Shown here piece after piece: positions 18,095 through 25,356 of a stretch of 64,000 nucleotides of DNA. The DNA is from Gelidibacter japonicus. Its GTDB lineage: Bacteria > Bacteroidota > Bacteroidia > Flavobacteriales > Flavobacteriaceae. The notes under the pieces were generated by a model, which worked only from the letters and a program-made list of their open reading frames with translations, had not been told where the DNA came from and did not search any database. The position numbers were made by a program, and so were the translations under genes. Every line of letters begins with the position of its first letter. Position 1 is the stretch's first letter. The stretch lies in contig NZ_BJKB01000006.1 of NCBI RefSeq assembly GCF_010725055.1, positions 62,001 through 126,000 on the forward strand. Reading direction: 5' to 3'.

Positions 18095-18550
18095 TTAAAC
18101 AAACTTTTTGATAGCCATTAAGGCACCTAAATGCAAAGCTTCGTGGTAATTATTAAAAATAATGGCGTCTTCGACAGAGTCCATATTCAACCCGAGCAGT
18201 GTTTTGCGAGGTGCAAATGAGTTAAATACTTGATTTGAATAATCGGTTTTAGTTTTCTCGAATAATGAAATCAAAAGCTCTTTGAGTTCATCGACTTCGG
18301 CCTGATTAGTTTTTCCAGTCGGAAACGTTCCTGGTTTATATGAATTCACTAAACTATCTGATATATATCCCGATAAGTTGGAAGAGTTGTATAGTAAGGC
18401 TTGTTGGACCACTATCACATGCCCAATATTCCAAATGAGATTGTTGTTAAAACCTTTAGGTATTTTATTCAACTGATCTAAGGAATAATGTTCAAAATAT
18501 TCCAATAAAAGTGCTCTGTTGATTTCCCATAAATTGAATTCTGTTTTCAT
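18095..18550 (-). CDS. DinB-like four-helix metal-binding protein
   Basis: 151 residues of the DinB_2/YfiT-like superfamily. Three conserved His residues fit the metal site: NIGHVI (His near 44) and NYHEALHLG (His near 135 and 139). Known members are thiol-dependent S-transferases (bacillithiol, mycothiol or glutathione linked) or are damage-inducible with unknown roles; which applies here is not clear. It starts with ATG at 18550 and stands alone, with about 100 bp to the upstream CPBP gene. No signal peptide, so it is cytosolic. Confidence 0.8.
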   Translation of the reverse strand: MKTEFNLWEINRALLLEYFEHYSLDQLNKIPKGFNNNLIWNIGHVIVVQQALLYNSSNLSGYISDSLVNSYKPGTFPTGKTNQAEVDELKELLISLFEKTKTDYSNQVFNSFAPRKTLLGLNMDSVEDAIIFNNYHEALHLGALMAIKKFV

Positions 18551-18651
18551 TTTTTATTTTTTTTGATAATAATCAATTTGATGTGCAAATATTATTCTCA
18601 CCAATAGGTCTTAATTCTCCTCAAACCTGTCTCTATTTAAAAGAAAATCTC

Positions 18652-19488
18652 TTATTTATGCCTCGTGGTCTTGTTCGCAGTTTTGACCTGAATTGCCTCA
18701 AGACCTTTAATCACAGGTTCTTTTAGCATCCAAATTGTTTTCTTGGTAATAATAAGTGGTATGTTTTTCCTTTTTTTATAGATAATGGTCAAGCCGAAAA
18801 TGAGTATGATGGTTATAATTCTAAAGATATTGGCGTAGACATCACCTAATGCGTTATCACTAACTGAAAACAACATCCAAGATACATTCATAAAGAAGTG
18901 TACACCTATTGCGGTCCATAAATTAAAATTCCATTCTACATAGACCCAAGCAAATATCACTGCTCCTAAAAAAGTAGTTAAAAAGATTCCGATAAGGGTT
19001 TCTATTTCTTGACTTTGATAGGAATGAATTGCTGCAAATAGGATGGCACCTGAAATAACCGACCAAAAAAAACCTAATCGTGAGTATTTAAATGCAAGAC
19101 CAAATAAAAAACCTCTGAAATAAAGCTCTTCAAAAAAGGCAGCTGCAATACCCGACACCAAAAATTCATTAAGTGATAGATCATGGTTAAATGAAAATAA
19201 AAAAGCAAAACCGATGAACATTGGAGCTGTACATATCAATGAAAATATGACTCCTTTTACAATTGAAGCATTTAAGCCTAGTTTTTCAAAGAAACTTTGA
19301 GTTGTATCTATAATTAGCGCTCCAATAAATAAGGGTAATCCAAATATTAAATAACTAATGATATGACTGATTCCAAAATTATGAATGTTCTCATTTAATA
19401 GATCTCTTAAAAACTTAAAATATAAATCATCAACTATGAAGTAGATGGTAAAACCTATAAAGATTATTAAAAGTGGTTTTGCTTTCAT
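18652..19488 (-). CDS. CPBP family intramembrane metalloprotease
   Basis: 278 residues with about eight membrane spans. The three active-site motifs of the CPBP (Abi/CAAX-protease-like) family are present: FEELYFRG with E120-E121 and R125, then the FAAIHS helix near 160, then HFFMN near 208. Family members are intramembrane endopeptidases or scaffolds; bacterial substrates are mostly unknown. It is 13 bp downstream of the DOMON-T9SS gene and may be the last gene of that operon. All motif residues are intact. Confidence 0.85.
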   Translation of the reverse strand: MKAKPLLIIFIGFTIYFIVDDLYFKFLRDLLNENIHNFGISHIISYLIFGLPLFIGALIIDTTQSFFEKLGLNASIVKGVIFSLICTAPMFIGFAFLFSFNHDLSLNEFLVSGIAAAFFEELYFRGFLFGLAFKYSRLGFFWSVISGAILFAAIHSYQSQEIETLIGIFLTTFLGAVIFAWVYVEWNFNLWTAIGVHFFMNVSWMLFSVSDNALGDVYANIFRIITIILIFGLTIIYKKRKNIPLIITKKTIWMLKEPVIKGLEAIQVKTANKTTRHK

Positions 19489-19501
19489 GTTTACTAATGG
19501 T

Positions 19502-20287
19502 TCACTTTACAATTAATTTTTTCATGGAAATCGATCCTAAGTCATCCTCTATCTCCACATAATAATTTCCGGTAGGTAACTGTGAGATGTTAATTTCCGA
19601 AGATGTATTCTTTACATACAAGACATTTTGACCTAACGAGTTATAGATAGTTGTGTTGACAATGTTATGATCAAAATTTGAATGAATCACAAAACTTGAG
19701 GACGCCGGATTAGGTATCAATTTGACTTCTTTGGATACTAAATCATGATTGTCAACACCAAGTGTTGTAAACGAATTACTTATTGAGTAGCCTCGATTTG
19801 AAAAACCATGATAGGCCAAAATGTAATTGGCCGATTGACTTCTTGAATACGCAAAATCAATGGTGTTGTTTTGAAAATTGAATATATAATCATTAGAGTC
19901 TCCTGTATTAAAAGGACGAGTGGCGATAATTGTCCGTATTCCTGAGGACACAGTATTGGAGGTTAAACTCCAATTATTTATTGAATCATCTGTTGGTCGG
20001 GTTCCTACGCCATTATGAACAGCATCAACCAAGGTATTTCCATTAAAATAAACAATATCCTCGCCATTTTTCATGCCGTCTCCAAAACTAAAGTTTCCAA
20101 ATTGTAAAGCGTACCATCTATCAGAAGGGCCTGAAAAAGTTAAGGTAACAGTTTGATTGTTGTTGTTTAAATCGATTTTGGCAGTCATTCCTGATAGTAA
20201 ATTGACAATTCCAGTGGATTTCACTTGAGCGGTCAATGAATTAATATTCAAAAAAGTGCTAAGGAAAACAAGTAATAGTGGTCTCAT
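19502..20287 (-). CDS. DOMON-domain exported protein with T9SS sorting domain
   Basis: 261 residues. The N-terminal signal peptide ends near residue 20. Residues about 25-165 look like a DOMON beta-sandwich: W-Y-A-L-Q-F, a long strand region, IIATRPFNTGDSNDYIF, then DFAYSRS and AYHG. DOMON domains bind haem or sugars and often work with cytochromes. The last 75 residues (IPNPASSSFVIHS... MKKLIVK) are a type A T9SS signal, so the protein is surface-exposed. It lies 4 bp behind the ankyrin gene in a redox operon, so haem or electron handling is the better guess. The DOMON call rests on pattern only. Confidence 0.72.
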   Translation of the reverse strand: MRPLLLVFLSTFLNINSLTAQVKSTGIVNLLSGMTAKIDLNNNNQTVTLTFSGPSDRWYALQFGNFSFGDGMKNGEDIVYFNGNTLVDAVHNGVGTRPTDDSINNWSLTSNTVSSGIRTIIATRPFNTGDSNDYIFNFQNNTIDFAYSRSQSANYILAYHGFSNRGYSISNSFTTLGVDNHDLVSKEVKLIPNPASSSFVIHSNFDHNIVNTTIYNSLGQNVLYVKNTSSEINISQLPTGNYYVEIEDDLGSISMKKLIVK

Positions 20288-20291
20288 AATT

Positions 20292-20810
20292 TTAATTTTT
20301 TAAAAGGTTAATGATGTCTTGGTTTTCTGTGGATAGTGCATACTCAAATGTGGTTTTCCCAGATTGGTCCACTAAATGGAGGTCAGCATTATATCGAATA
20401 AGTAATTTGATAAATGGAATATTTCTGAACATAATAGCGTACATCAAAGGACTGACCCCATTGTCATCAGTAATATTAACGTCAGCCCTGTAGTCTAGTA
20501 AGGTGTTTATCATGTTTGAATGGTTTTTTACCACGGCGGCTGCCAATGCGGTACCATTAGCGCTTTTGTGATTTATTTTGTTCGTGAGCGGAAGTATATA
20601 ATCGACTATAGATTTTTGACCGTAATAGGCAGCAATGATAAGTAAGGTGTGATTATTGGAGTCTATACTGTTAGCCAAATCCGGATTGGCCGCTATTTGG
20701 TTTTTGACACTTTGTAAATCACCATTCCTGACAGCATCAAAGATATCAGTTTTGTTTTGGTACTGAGCAAAGGCTATGATTGGAAACAGTATAAAGATCA
20801 ATATTTTCAT
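20292..20810 (-). CDS. Periplasmic ankyrin-repeat protein
   Basis: 172 residues with a short signal peptide (about 1-16, ending IIAFA). The remainder is four or more ankyrin repeats, with DAVRNGDLQSVKNQIA, then HTLLIIAAYYGQKSIVDYIL, then ALAAAVVKNHSNMINTLLDY, then SPLMYAIMFRNIPFIKLLI. Such proteins act as protein-binding scaffolds; periplasmic ones sometimes accompany catalases or cytochromes. The ATG overlaps the stop of the YceI gene (ATGA at 20810-20807), so expression is coupled. The partner is presumably another product of this operon. Confidence 0.85.
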   Translation of the reverse strand: MKILIFILFPIIAFAQYQNKTDIFDAVRNGDLQSVKNQIAANPDLANSIDSNNHTLLIIAAYYGQKSIVDYILPLTNKINHKSANGTALAAAVVKNHSNMINTLLDYRADVNITDDNGVSPLMYAIMFRNIPFIKLLIRYNADLHLVDQSGKTTFEYALSTENQDIINLLKN

Positions 20811-21355
20811 GGTTTTAAGCTGTGATTAAAGGAGACATGTATTTCTTTTGCAATTTTATTCATCACCAATTTTGGAATTTCAATATTGAAATCTTCCGGA
20901 GTTATTATAAATTCTCCATTTAGATATATCGTTTCATCAACCATCTTCACAGTGCATTGTATCTCTATGGATTTTGTGACACCTCTAATGGTCAATTCAC
21001 CTGCCAAAACGTAGTTCATGTTAGTATTTGAAAGATCATTTCTATTGAAATCTATTAATTTGCCTTTGAACGTAGCCTTTGGATAAATGGAACTTTCCAT
21101 ATAATTCTCATTAAAATGCTCTTGCATTAAACCCACTTTAAACTGAAATCCGTTAATAAACACCAATGATGCAATTGATCCTGTTGAAGTGTCTAAAATG
21201 GTGGACACTGTATTAGAATTTGCTTTTACTTCCTCAAAACTTTTGACGGATGCCTCGAACTCAATATGACCATTTCGTGTTTTATAATGTTGGGAATAAC
21301 CAGAGTAGCAATTGAGACTGACTACTATTAATATCAAAAAATATCGTTCCTTCAT
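20807..21355 (-). CDS. YceI family periplasmic lipid-binding protein
   Basis: 182 residues with a signal peptide (about 1-21). The body has the YceI lipocalin-like pattern: NGHIEFEASVKSFEEVKANS near the start, then a segment containing YPKATFKGKL, then LTIRGVTKSIE and a final FNIEIPKLVMNKIA segment. YceI proteins bind isoprenoids such as quinones and often sit next to cytochromes. The gene is 5 bp from the mono-haem cytochrome gene and overlaps the ankyrin gene, which fits delivery of a quinone-like molecule to an envelope redox chain (inference). Confidence 0.85.
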   Translation of the reverse strand: MKERYFLILIVVSLNCYSGYSQHYKTRNGHIEFEASVKSFEEVKANSNTVSTILDTSTGSIASLVFINGFQFKVGLMQEHFNENYMESSIYPKATFKGKLIDFNRNDLSNTNMNYVLAGELTIRGVTKSIEIQCTVKMVDETIYLNGEFIITPEDFNIEIPKLVMNKIAKEIHVSFNHSLKP

Positions 21356-21360
21356 AATGC

Positions 21361-21720
21361 TTAAAATTCTAACAATCCATCCTCAACCCATTGGAGTACA
21401 ATATCGATCTGGTTTTGTGCCATTCTTCCAGTTTGGGGCATTGCACCCGGTTCGCCATTTTGTCTCTGTATACGATCTAATAAATCAGTGGTCAGTACAG
21501 CCTCTTTAACAAGCGTATAATTTGTTAAGGGCCTAAACGCAGAGATTCCTCCAGGAGCATGACAACTGATACAATTCCTTTGAATAAGATCTTTTACATG
21601 AGAATTATAGGTAACAAACTCATCAGGAGTGAAATCATCTTCTAATTCAGAAAATGTATTGGATCCACAACTGACGAGCAGGCTACCCACAAAAACAACA
21701 AAAAAAATTCTCTTCTTCAT
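21361..21720 (-). CDS. Mono-haem cytochrome c lipoprotein
   Basis: 119 residues. The N-terminus is a lipoprotein signal with a lipobox ending at Cys18 (GSLLVSCGS). One haem site, CISCH, covers residues 50-54, and a Met near 94 or 100 may be the distal ligand (GAMPQTGRM). The segment between is short, as in small class I-like cytochromes. It should be anchored in the periplasmic or outer-membrane leaflet and carry single electrons. It lies between the DUF5777 barrel and YceI genes. Maturation would depend on a CcsBA system such as the one at 27929. Confidence 0.87.
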   Translation of the reverse strand: MKKRIFFVVFVGSLLVSCGSNTFSELEDDFTPDEFVTYNSHVKDLIQRNCISCHAPGGISAFRPLTNYTLVKEAVLTTDLLDRIQRQNGEPGAMPQTGRMAQNQIDIVLQWVEDGLLEF

Positions 21721-21726
21721 AATATT

Positions 21727-22569
21727 TTAAAACACGCGATATAAATTAAAACCAAAATAAACATCGCCTTTTCCCCAGTCACCAACAGCATTTGTTAGGT
21801 AGTTGCTTTCAGACACACCTTGAGAATTTGTGAAAAGCAACTGAAAAACATGTCCTCCGGTTTCTATGTCCAATCCCAAAGACAATGGATTGTTATAAAA
21901 GGAGGGAAGATTACTGTACATATATTCAGCATTTAATGACAAGCGTTTACTTAATTTTAAACGTCCGCCTCCGCCAACTGAAAACTGTTTTTGATGTTCA
22001 ATTTCTGGGTTGTAAACATTTTTATATAAATAAGAGCCAATAACTTCTACCGTTAGAGAGTGAGATATTGCCCGAGAAATTAATAGTTGAGATACGTAAC
22101 TTAACCGGTTTTCAAAGGAGAGATTTGGGTAGGCATCCCTATCCAGCTGACTGTTGACTTGAATGGTGTGATATCCTACAAGGGTAACCGGTGCCTCATC
22201 ATTTTGGTTCACCAACCTGTATTTTAATGAGCCTTCATAAATTTTATTTAATGTATGCCTTGAAAGTCCTAAGGATAACCAATTCTCAATGCCATAGATA
22301 AAGCCTATTTTGGTGGTGGCATTATCCAATCCGAAGAATGTGTCGATACCATCTTTCAAAGATCCAAACCGATGGGAAACCACAAAATAAAAATCACCTG
22401 AATTTGGCATTTTAGTGGATTGAAGATTAACCATTTGTAAGCCCTTAAAAGAATATACCATCTCACCTGTAATTGAATCGTTACCAAGCATATCCAATAG
22501 ATCATCTTGAGCATGTAGCTGACTTTCAAACAGACTAACAATTAATATTAAAATGAGTCTAGTAAGCAT
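21727..22569 (-). CDS. DUF5777 family predicted outer-membrane beta-barrel
   Basis: 280 residues with a signal peptide (about 1-20). Then come alternating amphipathic strands ending in Phe (GFNLYRVF), the usual mark of an outer-membrane barrel. The pattern MVNLQSTKMPNSGDFYFVVS followed by HRFG agrees with the Bacteroidota family DUF5777. Its function is unknown. It overlaps the upstream OB-fold gene by 22 bp and is followed closely by the cytochrome gene. Such barrels repeatedly co-occur with YceI and cytochromes, which suggests a port or scaffold for the redox proteins. Confidence 0.75.
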   Translation of the reverse strand: MLTRLILILIVSLFESQLHAQDDLLDMLGNDSITGEMVYSFKGLQMVNLQSTKMPNSGDFYFVVSHRFGSLKDGIDTFFGLDNATTKIGFIYGIENWLSLGLSRHTLNKIYEGSLKYRLVNQNDEAPVTLVGYHTIQVNSQLDRDAYPNLSFENRLSYVSQLLISRAISHSLTVEVIGSYLYKNVYNPEIEHQKQFSVGGGGRLKLSKRLSLNAEYMYSNLPSFYNNPLSLGLDIETGGHVFQLLFTNSQGVSESNYLTNAVGDWGKGDVYFGFNLYRVF

Positions 22570-22943
22570 TCACTTAATTTTAAATTATCAAATAACTCAT
22601 CATAACCTATGTACTTCCCTTTGATCTTTATTAATTGATTTGGAGCTACATGGGCATATGACTTAGTGGTAATACAAACAATTTTATCATCCAAAACAAT
22701 AATTGAATCCTGAATAGAAGTAATAATTCCTGTCAGACCTATAACCTCATTCATATGCAGTTTGTCAAACTGAGTTTGATTTTGAATAAATTCATTGTAA
22801 AAATTTTTAGCACTGGTTTTATAACTAATGCTTTTATTATTCATGAGCTTGGGCGGCATCGTGACTACTTTATATAGAGTGAATACTATAAAAACTGACA
22901 TGATTACGGTCAAAAAAACTTTTTTTCTTATTGAGATGCTCAT
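22548..22943 (-). CDS. Membrane-anchored OB-fold (tRNA_anti-like) protein
   Basis: 131 residues. An N-terminal membrane helix (about 9-27) precedes a short linker and an OB-fold of the tRNA_anti-like type, with NEVIGLTGIITSIQDSIIVL and NQLIKIKGKYIGYDEL. The name refers to fold only; there is no reason to expect tRNA binding outside the membrane. It is the first gene of the redox operon and overlaps the DUF5777 gene. The role is unknown; a stabilising or assembly function for the cytochrome complex is possible. Confidence 0.68.
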   Translation of the reverse strand: MSISIRKKVFLTVIMSVFIVFTLYKVVTMPPKLMNNKSISYKTSAKNFYNEFIQNQTQFDKLHMNEVIGLTGIITSIQDSIIVLDDKIVCITTKSYAHVAPNQLIKIKGKYIGYDELFDNLKLSECLLDSF

Positions 22944-22993
22944 GTTGTATGGGTTAGATGTTTGATCATTATGTTGAAATCCAATTCTTTTTA

Positions 22994-23023
22994 AAAGGCG
23001 TCTTTTGGACGCCTTTCGCTACT
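22994..23023 (-). terminator. Intrinsic terminator after the DoxX gene
   Basis: A perfect AAAGGCGTC/GACGCCTTT stem (arms 22994-23002 and 23008-23016) with a 5-base loop lies just beyond the DoxX stop. On the minus strand it is followed by TTTT. It separates DoxX from the redox operon, although the T-run is short and some read-through is plausible. Confidence 0.7.
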
Positions 23024-23051
23024 AATCAACAAGGGAACATTTGACAACAAC

Positions 23052-23435
23052 TTAATTTTTGGGCTTATTCAAAGTAGGAGCAGACAATTTAGCCAAACTA
23101 AAAGCAGCTATGGCCATTACCAAGTCTCTTACGGCAATATCTAAATATGATCCACTAACAATTAAGGTCAGAGCAATTAAAACTAACCAGGCCATTACGA
23201 TATAGGCCCCAATCATAGGGCGTATTATAACCAAAATCCCTGCTATTATTTCTATGACTCCAACGATTATCATAAATGTCGAAACTTCAAAAGGAATCAT
23301 GTCTGCCATATTTGGAGACACATAATGAGTCCAATCAGTCAGTACATTTGTGAACTTGTCAATCCCTGCAATTATTGGAACAAAACCAAAGGTGTAATGC
23401 AATAATTTTTTGACGGTTAAAGTATTTGTATCCAT
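23052..23435 (-). CDS. DoxX-like integral membrane protein
   Basis: 127 residues with four membrane helices and the DoxX-like opening YTFGFVPIIAGIDKFTN. Family members include the small subunit of archaeal thiosulfate:quinone oxidoreductase and mycobacterial DoxX, which takes part in an oxidative-stress membrane complex. The precise role here is unknown. Upstream of it the candidate ECF promoter TTTGTAACC-N15-CATC (23490-23463) ends about 28 bp before the start codon, so I place it in the regulon of the adjacent sigma factor. Confidence 0.8.
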   Translation of the reverse strand: MDTNTLTVKKLLHYTFGFVPIIAGIDKFTNVLTDWTHYVSPNMADMIPFEVSTFMIIVGVIEIIAGILVIIRPMIGAYIVMAWLVLIALTLIVSGSYLDIAVRDLVMAIAAFSLAKLSAPTLNKPKN

Positions 23436-23462
23436 TATTATGATTTTCTGTTCTATACTTTT

Positions 23463-23490
23463 GATGCAGAAACAAAGTTTGGGTTACAAA
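23463..23490 (-). promoter_or_regulatory. Candidate ECF promoter of the DoxX gene
   Basis: On the minus strand TTTGTAACC (23490-23482), 15 bases, then CATC (23466-23463) followed by AAAAG. Both boxes and the spacing are identical to those before the sigma gene, folE and the DUF4142 gene. The AAC-type -35 box is characteristic of ECF sigma factors. Confidence 0.7.
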
Positions 23491-23550
23491 ATCAATAAAA
23501 TTTATAAGGATGTAGTCGATGAACTATGGGTAACACTCTGATTATCAGAA

Positions 23551-23730
23551 ATGATTTTCCGTAAGCAACGTAATGTTCAAATCAATTGGATAAACACCTT
23601 TGACAATGGCTTCAAATTTAAAGAAGAGGATAAGTTAAATGGTTGGATGTGGAATTCATTGAAGTTTCTACCAGTCCCAATAGATTCTTTAAATACAAGA
23701 AACAACAGAGGAAAAACAATTATTTTATAA
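23551..23730 (+). CDS. Possible small hypothetical protein (59 aa)
   Basis: ATG 23551 opens a 59-codon frame to TAA at 23730, convergent with the sigma gene. The peptide is hydrophilic and Lys/Asn rich (MIFRKQRNVQINWINTFDNG...), with two Trp in GWMWNS, and matches nothing I know. It lies on the + strand between two minus-strand genes. It has no visible promoter of its own. It could be a short gene or chance. Confidence 0.22.
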   Translation: MIFRKQRNVQINWINTFDNGFKFKEEDKLNGWMWNSLKFLPVPIDSLNTRNNRGKTIIL

Positions 23731-23752
23731 AAATGTTATTATTTTGAATTGA

Positions 23753-24424
23753 TTATTGATTTGAATAATTTTTATAAATATGATCCATAACATTGGCTAC
23801 AATAGTATCACACTTTGAATTTCCAAACTCAAAAATACTTGAGTAATCCGTTAAATTTAAAATTGAGCTCCTTAGCATGAACCGCGCCCTATGCAAACGC
23901 ACTTTAACGTTAGTTTTGCTTAACTTCAAACATTTGGATATTTCTGAAATATCCAAGCCTTCTATTTCTCTCAGCATATAGACTATCTTGTACTTTTCAG
24001 GCAATGTATCTATTGCTTTCTCCATGAAGCAAGAAGATTCTTTATATATAGTATGTCGTTCAGGATTCATAGTGTTTTGATCTGCAATCTGTAAAAAATT
24101 ATCATCTTGTTGCAATGAAATGGTCGTATGCTTTGGAACTTTCCGCTTTCGTTGTAGGGCTTCATTTATTCCAATCCTAATCAACCAGGTAGAAAATTTG
24201 GATTCATTTTTAAACTGGTGTAATTTTTCGAAAGCTTTAATATAAGTGTCTTGCATGGTGTCTTCCACATCCTTTTCTACTAATAAGTAACTTCTAATTG
24301 TCCTATATAATAGTTCATTATAACGTCTCATTAAAATTTCGAATAATTGAATTTCACCTTCAAGTATTTTTTCAATTATCGCCGCCTCAGTCAATTGCTT
24401 TTCTGGTGTTGTTTTGTTATACAT
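23753..24424 (-). CDS. ECF-type RNA polymerase sigma factor
   Basis: 223 residues. Region 2 (about 20-90) has FEILMRRYNELLYRTIRSYL, VEDTMQDTYIKAFEKLHQF and STWLIRIGINEALQRKRK. Region 4 (about 135-185) has LPEKYKIVYMLREIEGLDI and the helix-turn-helix with KTNVKVRLHRARFMLR. About 35 residues follow region 4, including FEFGNSKCDTIVANVMDHI, an extension with one Cys that may be a control element. No anti-sigma gene is adjacent. Its own promoter carries the TTTGTAACC-N15-CATC motif found before three other transcription units nearby, so it is probably autoregulated. It would direct RNA polymerase to that small regulon. Confidence 0.93.
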   Translation of the reverse strand: MYNKTTPEKQLTEAAIIEKILEGEIQLFEILMRRYNELLYRTIRSYLLVEKDVEDTMQDTYIKAFEKLHQFKNESKFSTWLIRIGINEALQRKRKVPKHTTISLQQDDNFLQIADQNTMNPERHTIYKESSCFMEKAIDTLPEKYKIVYMLREIEGLDISEISKCLKLSKTNVKVRLHRARFMLRSSILNLTDYSSIFEFGNSKCDTIVANVMDHIYKNYSNQ

Positions 24425-24445
24425 AACGATTGCTGTTTGTCTTTA

Positions 24446-24473
24446 GATGCGAATTCATGGGTCTGGTTACAAA
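24446..24473 (-). promoter_or_regulatory. Candidate autoregulatory ECF promoter of the sigma gene
   Basis: TTTGTAACC on the minus strand (24473-24465), 15 bases, CATC (24449-24446), then TAAAG. The -10 box ends 22 bp before the ATG at 24424, leaving a short leader. Its -35 box forms one arm of the palindrome shared with the folE promoter. Confidence 0.75.
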
Positions 24474-24483
24474 ATTTGTAACC
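24465..24483. promoter_or_regulatory. 19-bp perfect palindrome made of two back-to-back ECF -35 boxes
   Basis: GGTTACAAA-A-TTTGTAACC. Each arm serves as the -35 box of a divergent promoter, one for the sigma gene and one for folE, each with CATC exactly 15 bases away. Simultaneous occupancy by two polymerases is sterically unlikely, so the two promoters may compete. A dimeric regulator binding the palindrome is an alternative. Confidence 0.75.
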
Positions 24484-24502
24484 TTTTTTTAAGATGCTCA
24501 TC
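24475..24502 (+). promoter_or_regulatory. Candidate ECF promoter of folE
   Basis: TTTGTAACC (24475-24483), a 15-base spacer with a T7 run, then CATC (24499-24502) followed by TAAA. The leader to the folE start would be about 135 bases, longer than in the other members of the motif set. Confidence 0.7.
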
Positions 24503-24644
24503 TAAACTAAAGGGCCATGAGTTAAAGGCGATGGCATTTTGTTGACTGCTCAACTTTTAATAATTCTGAGTTTTGAACTATTTATCTAAAATGCGCCACG
24601 AAGCTTAATGTAAATTTTAAACTAATTAAATCAACAAATTGATT

Positions 24645-25283
24645 ATGGGAATTAATGGAAATAGAGTTCTTGAATCCACTATGTATTCAAGTAGAAAAAT
24701 ACAAATAGATGATATTGAGGATCATGAAAAACTAGAATCTATACAATATCATTTTACCAAAATAATGGAGGCACTCGGTCTGGATCTTGATGATGCAAGT
24801 TTAAAGAAAACCCCAGAACGAGTTGCAAAAATGTATGTCAATGAGGTGTTTAGAGGATTGAATGAGAATAATTTTCCGAAAATATCATTTTTTGAAAACA
24901 CCAACAACTATAAGGACATGTTGATGGTTGACAATATTAGTATGTATTCTTATTGTGAGCATCACTTTGTACCCTTTTTCGGAAAGGTTGCCGTGGCATA
25001 TATACCCAATGATAGAGTTATTGGTCTGTCAAAAATCAACCGAATTGTTCAATTCATTGCCAGTAAACCACAAATCCAAGAAAAGCTCACGGTTGAAATT
25101 GGTCAAAAATTATCGGAGCTTTTGAAAACTGACGATATAGCCGTTTTTATAGAAGCTACGCATTTATGTGTGGCCTCTCGTGGCGTAAGAGATGAGAAAA
25201 GTGTGACTAAAACAAATTTCTTTAGTGGAAAGTTCCTTAAGAACAAAATGAAATCCAGATTTATCAATGCCCTGGGAAAATAA
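24645..25283 (+). CDS. folE: GTP cyclohydrolase I (type I)
   Basis: About 212 residues from ATG 24645; the frame extends 6 bases up to a TTG but ATG is preferred. The catalytic core is intact: SYCEHHFVPFFGKVAVAYIP supplies Zn-binding Cys and His, GLSKINRIVQ follows, and HLCVASRGVRDEKSVT gives the second Zn Cys and substrate residues. The enzyme makes 7,8-dihydroneopterin triphosphate from GTP, the first step of folate or tetrahydropterin synthesis. No other pterin gene is nearby. Its promoter region shares the ECF motif with the divergent sigma gene, so this copy looks stress-controlled rather than housekeeping (inference). Confidence 0.93.
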   Translation: MGINGNRVLESTMYSSRKIQIDDIEDHEKLESIQYHFTKIMEALGLDLDDASLKKTPERVAKMYVNEVFRGLNENNFPKISFFENTNNYKDMLMVDNISMYSYCEHHFVPFFGKVAVAYIPNDRVIGLSKINRIVQFIASKPQIQEKLTVEIGQKLSELLKTDDIAVFIEATHLCVASRGVRDEKSVTKTNFFSGKFLKNKMKSRFINALGK

Positions 25284-25295
25284 TATCTAAAATTA

Positions 25296-25323
25296 TTTGT
25301 AACCCAAGTACAAGATATGCATC
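25296..25323 (+). promoter_or_regulatory. Candidate ECF promoter of the DUF4142-cupredoxin operon
   Basis: TTTGTAACC (25296-25304), 15 bases, CATC (25320-25323), then AAAAC. It starts 13 bp after the folE stop and its -10 box ends 33 bp before the ATG at 25357. Confidence 0.72.
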
Positions 25324-25356
25324 AAAACAATAAACAATTTTTAAAACATATATATT

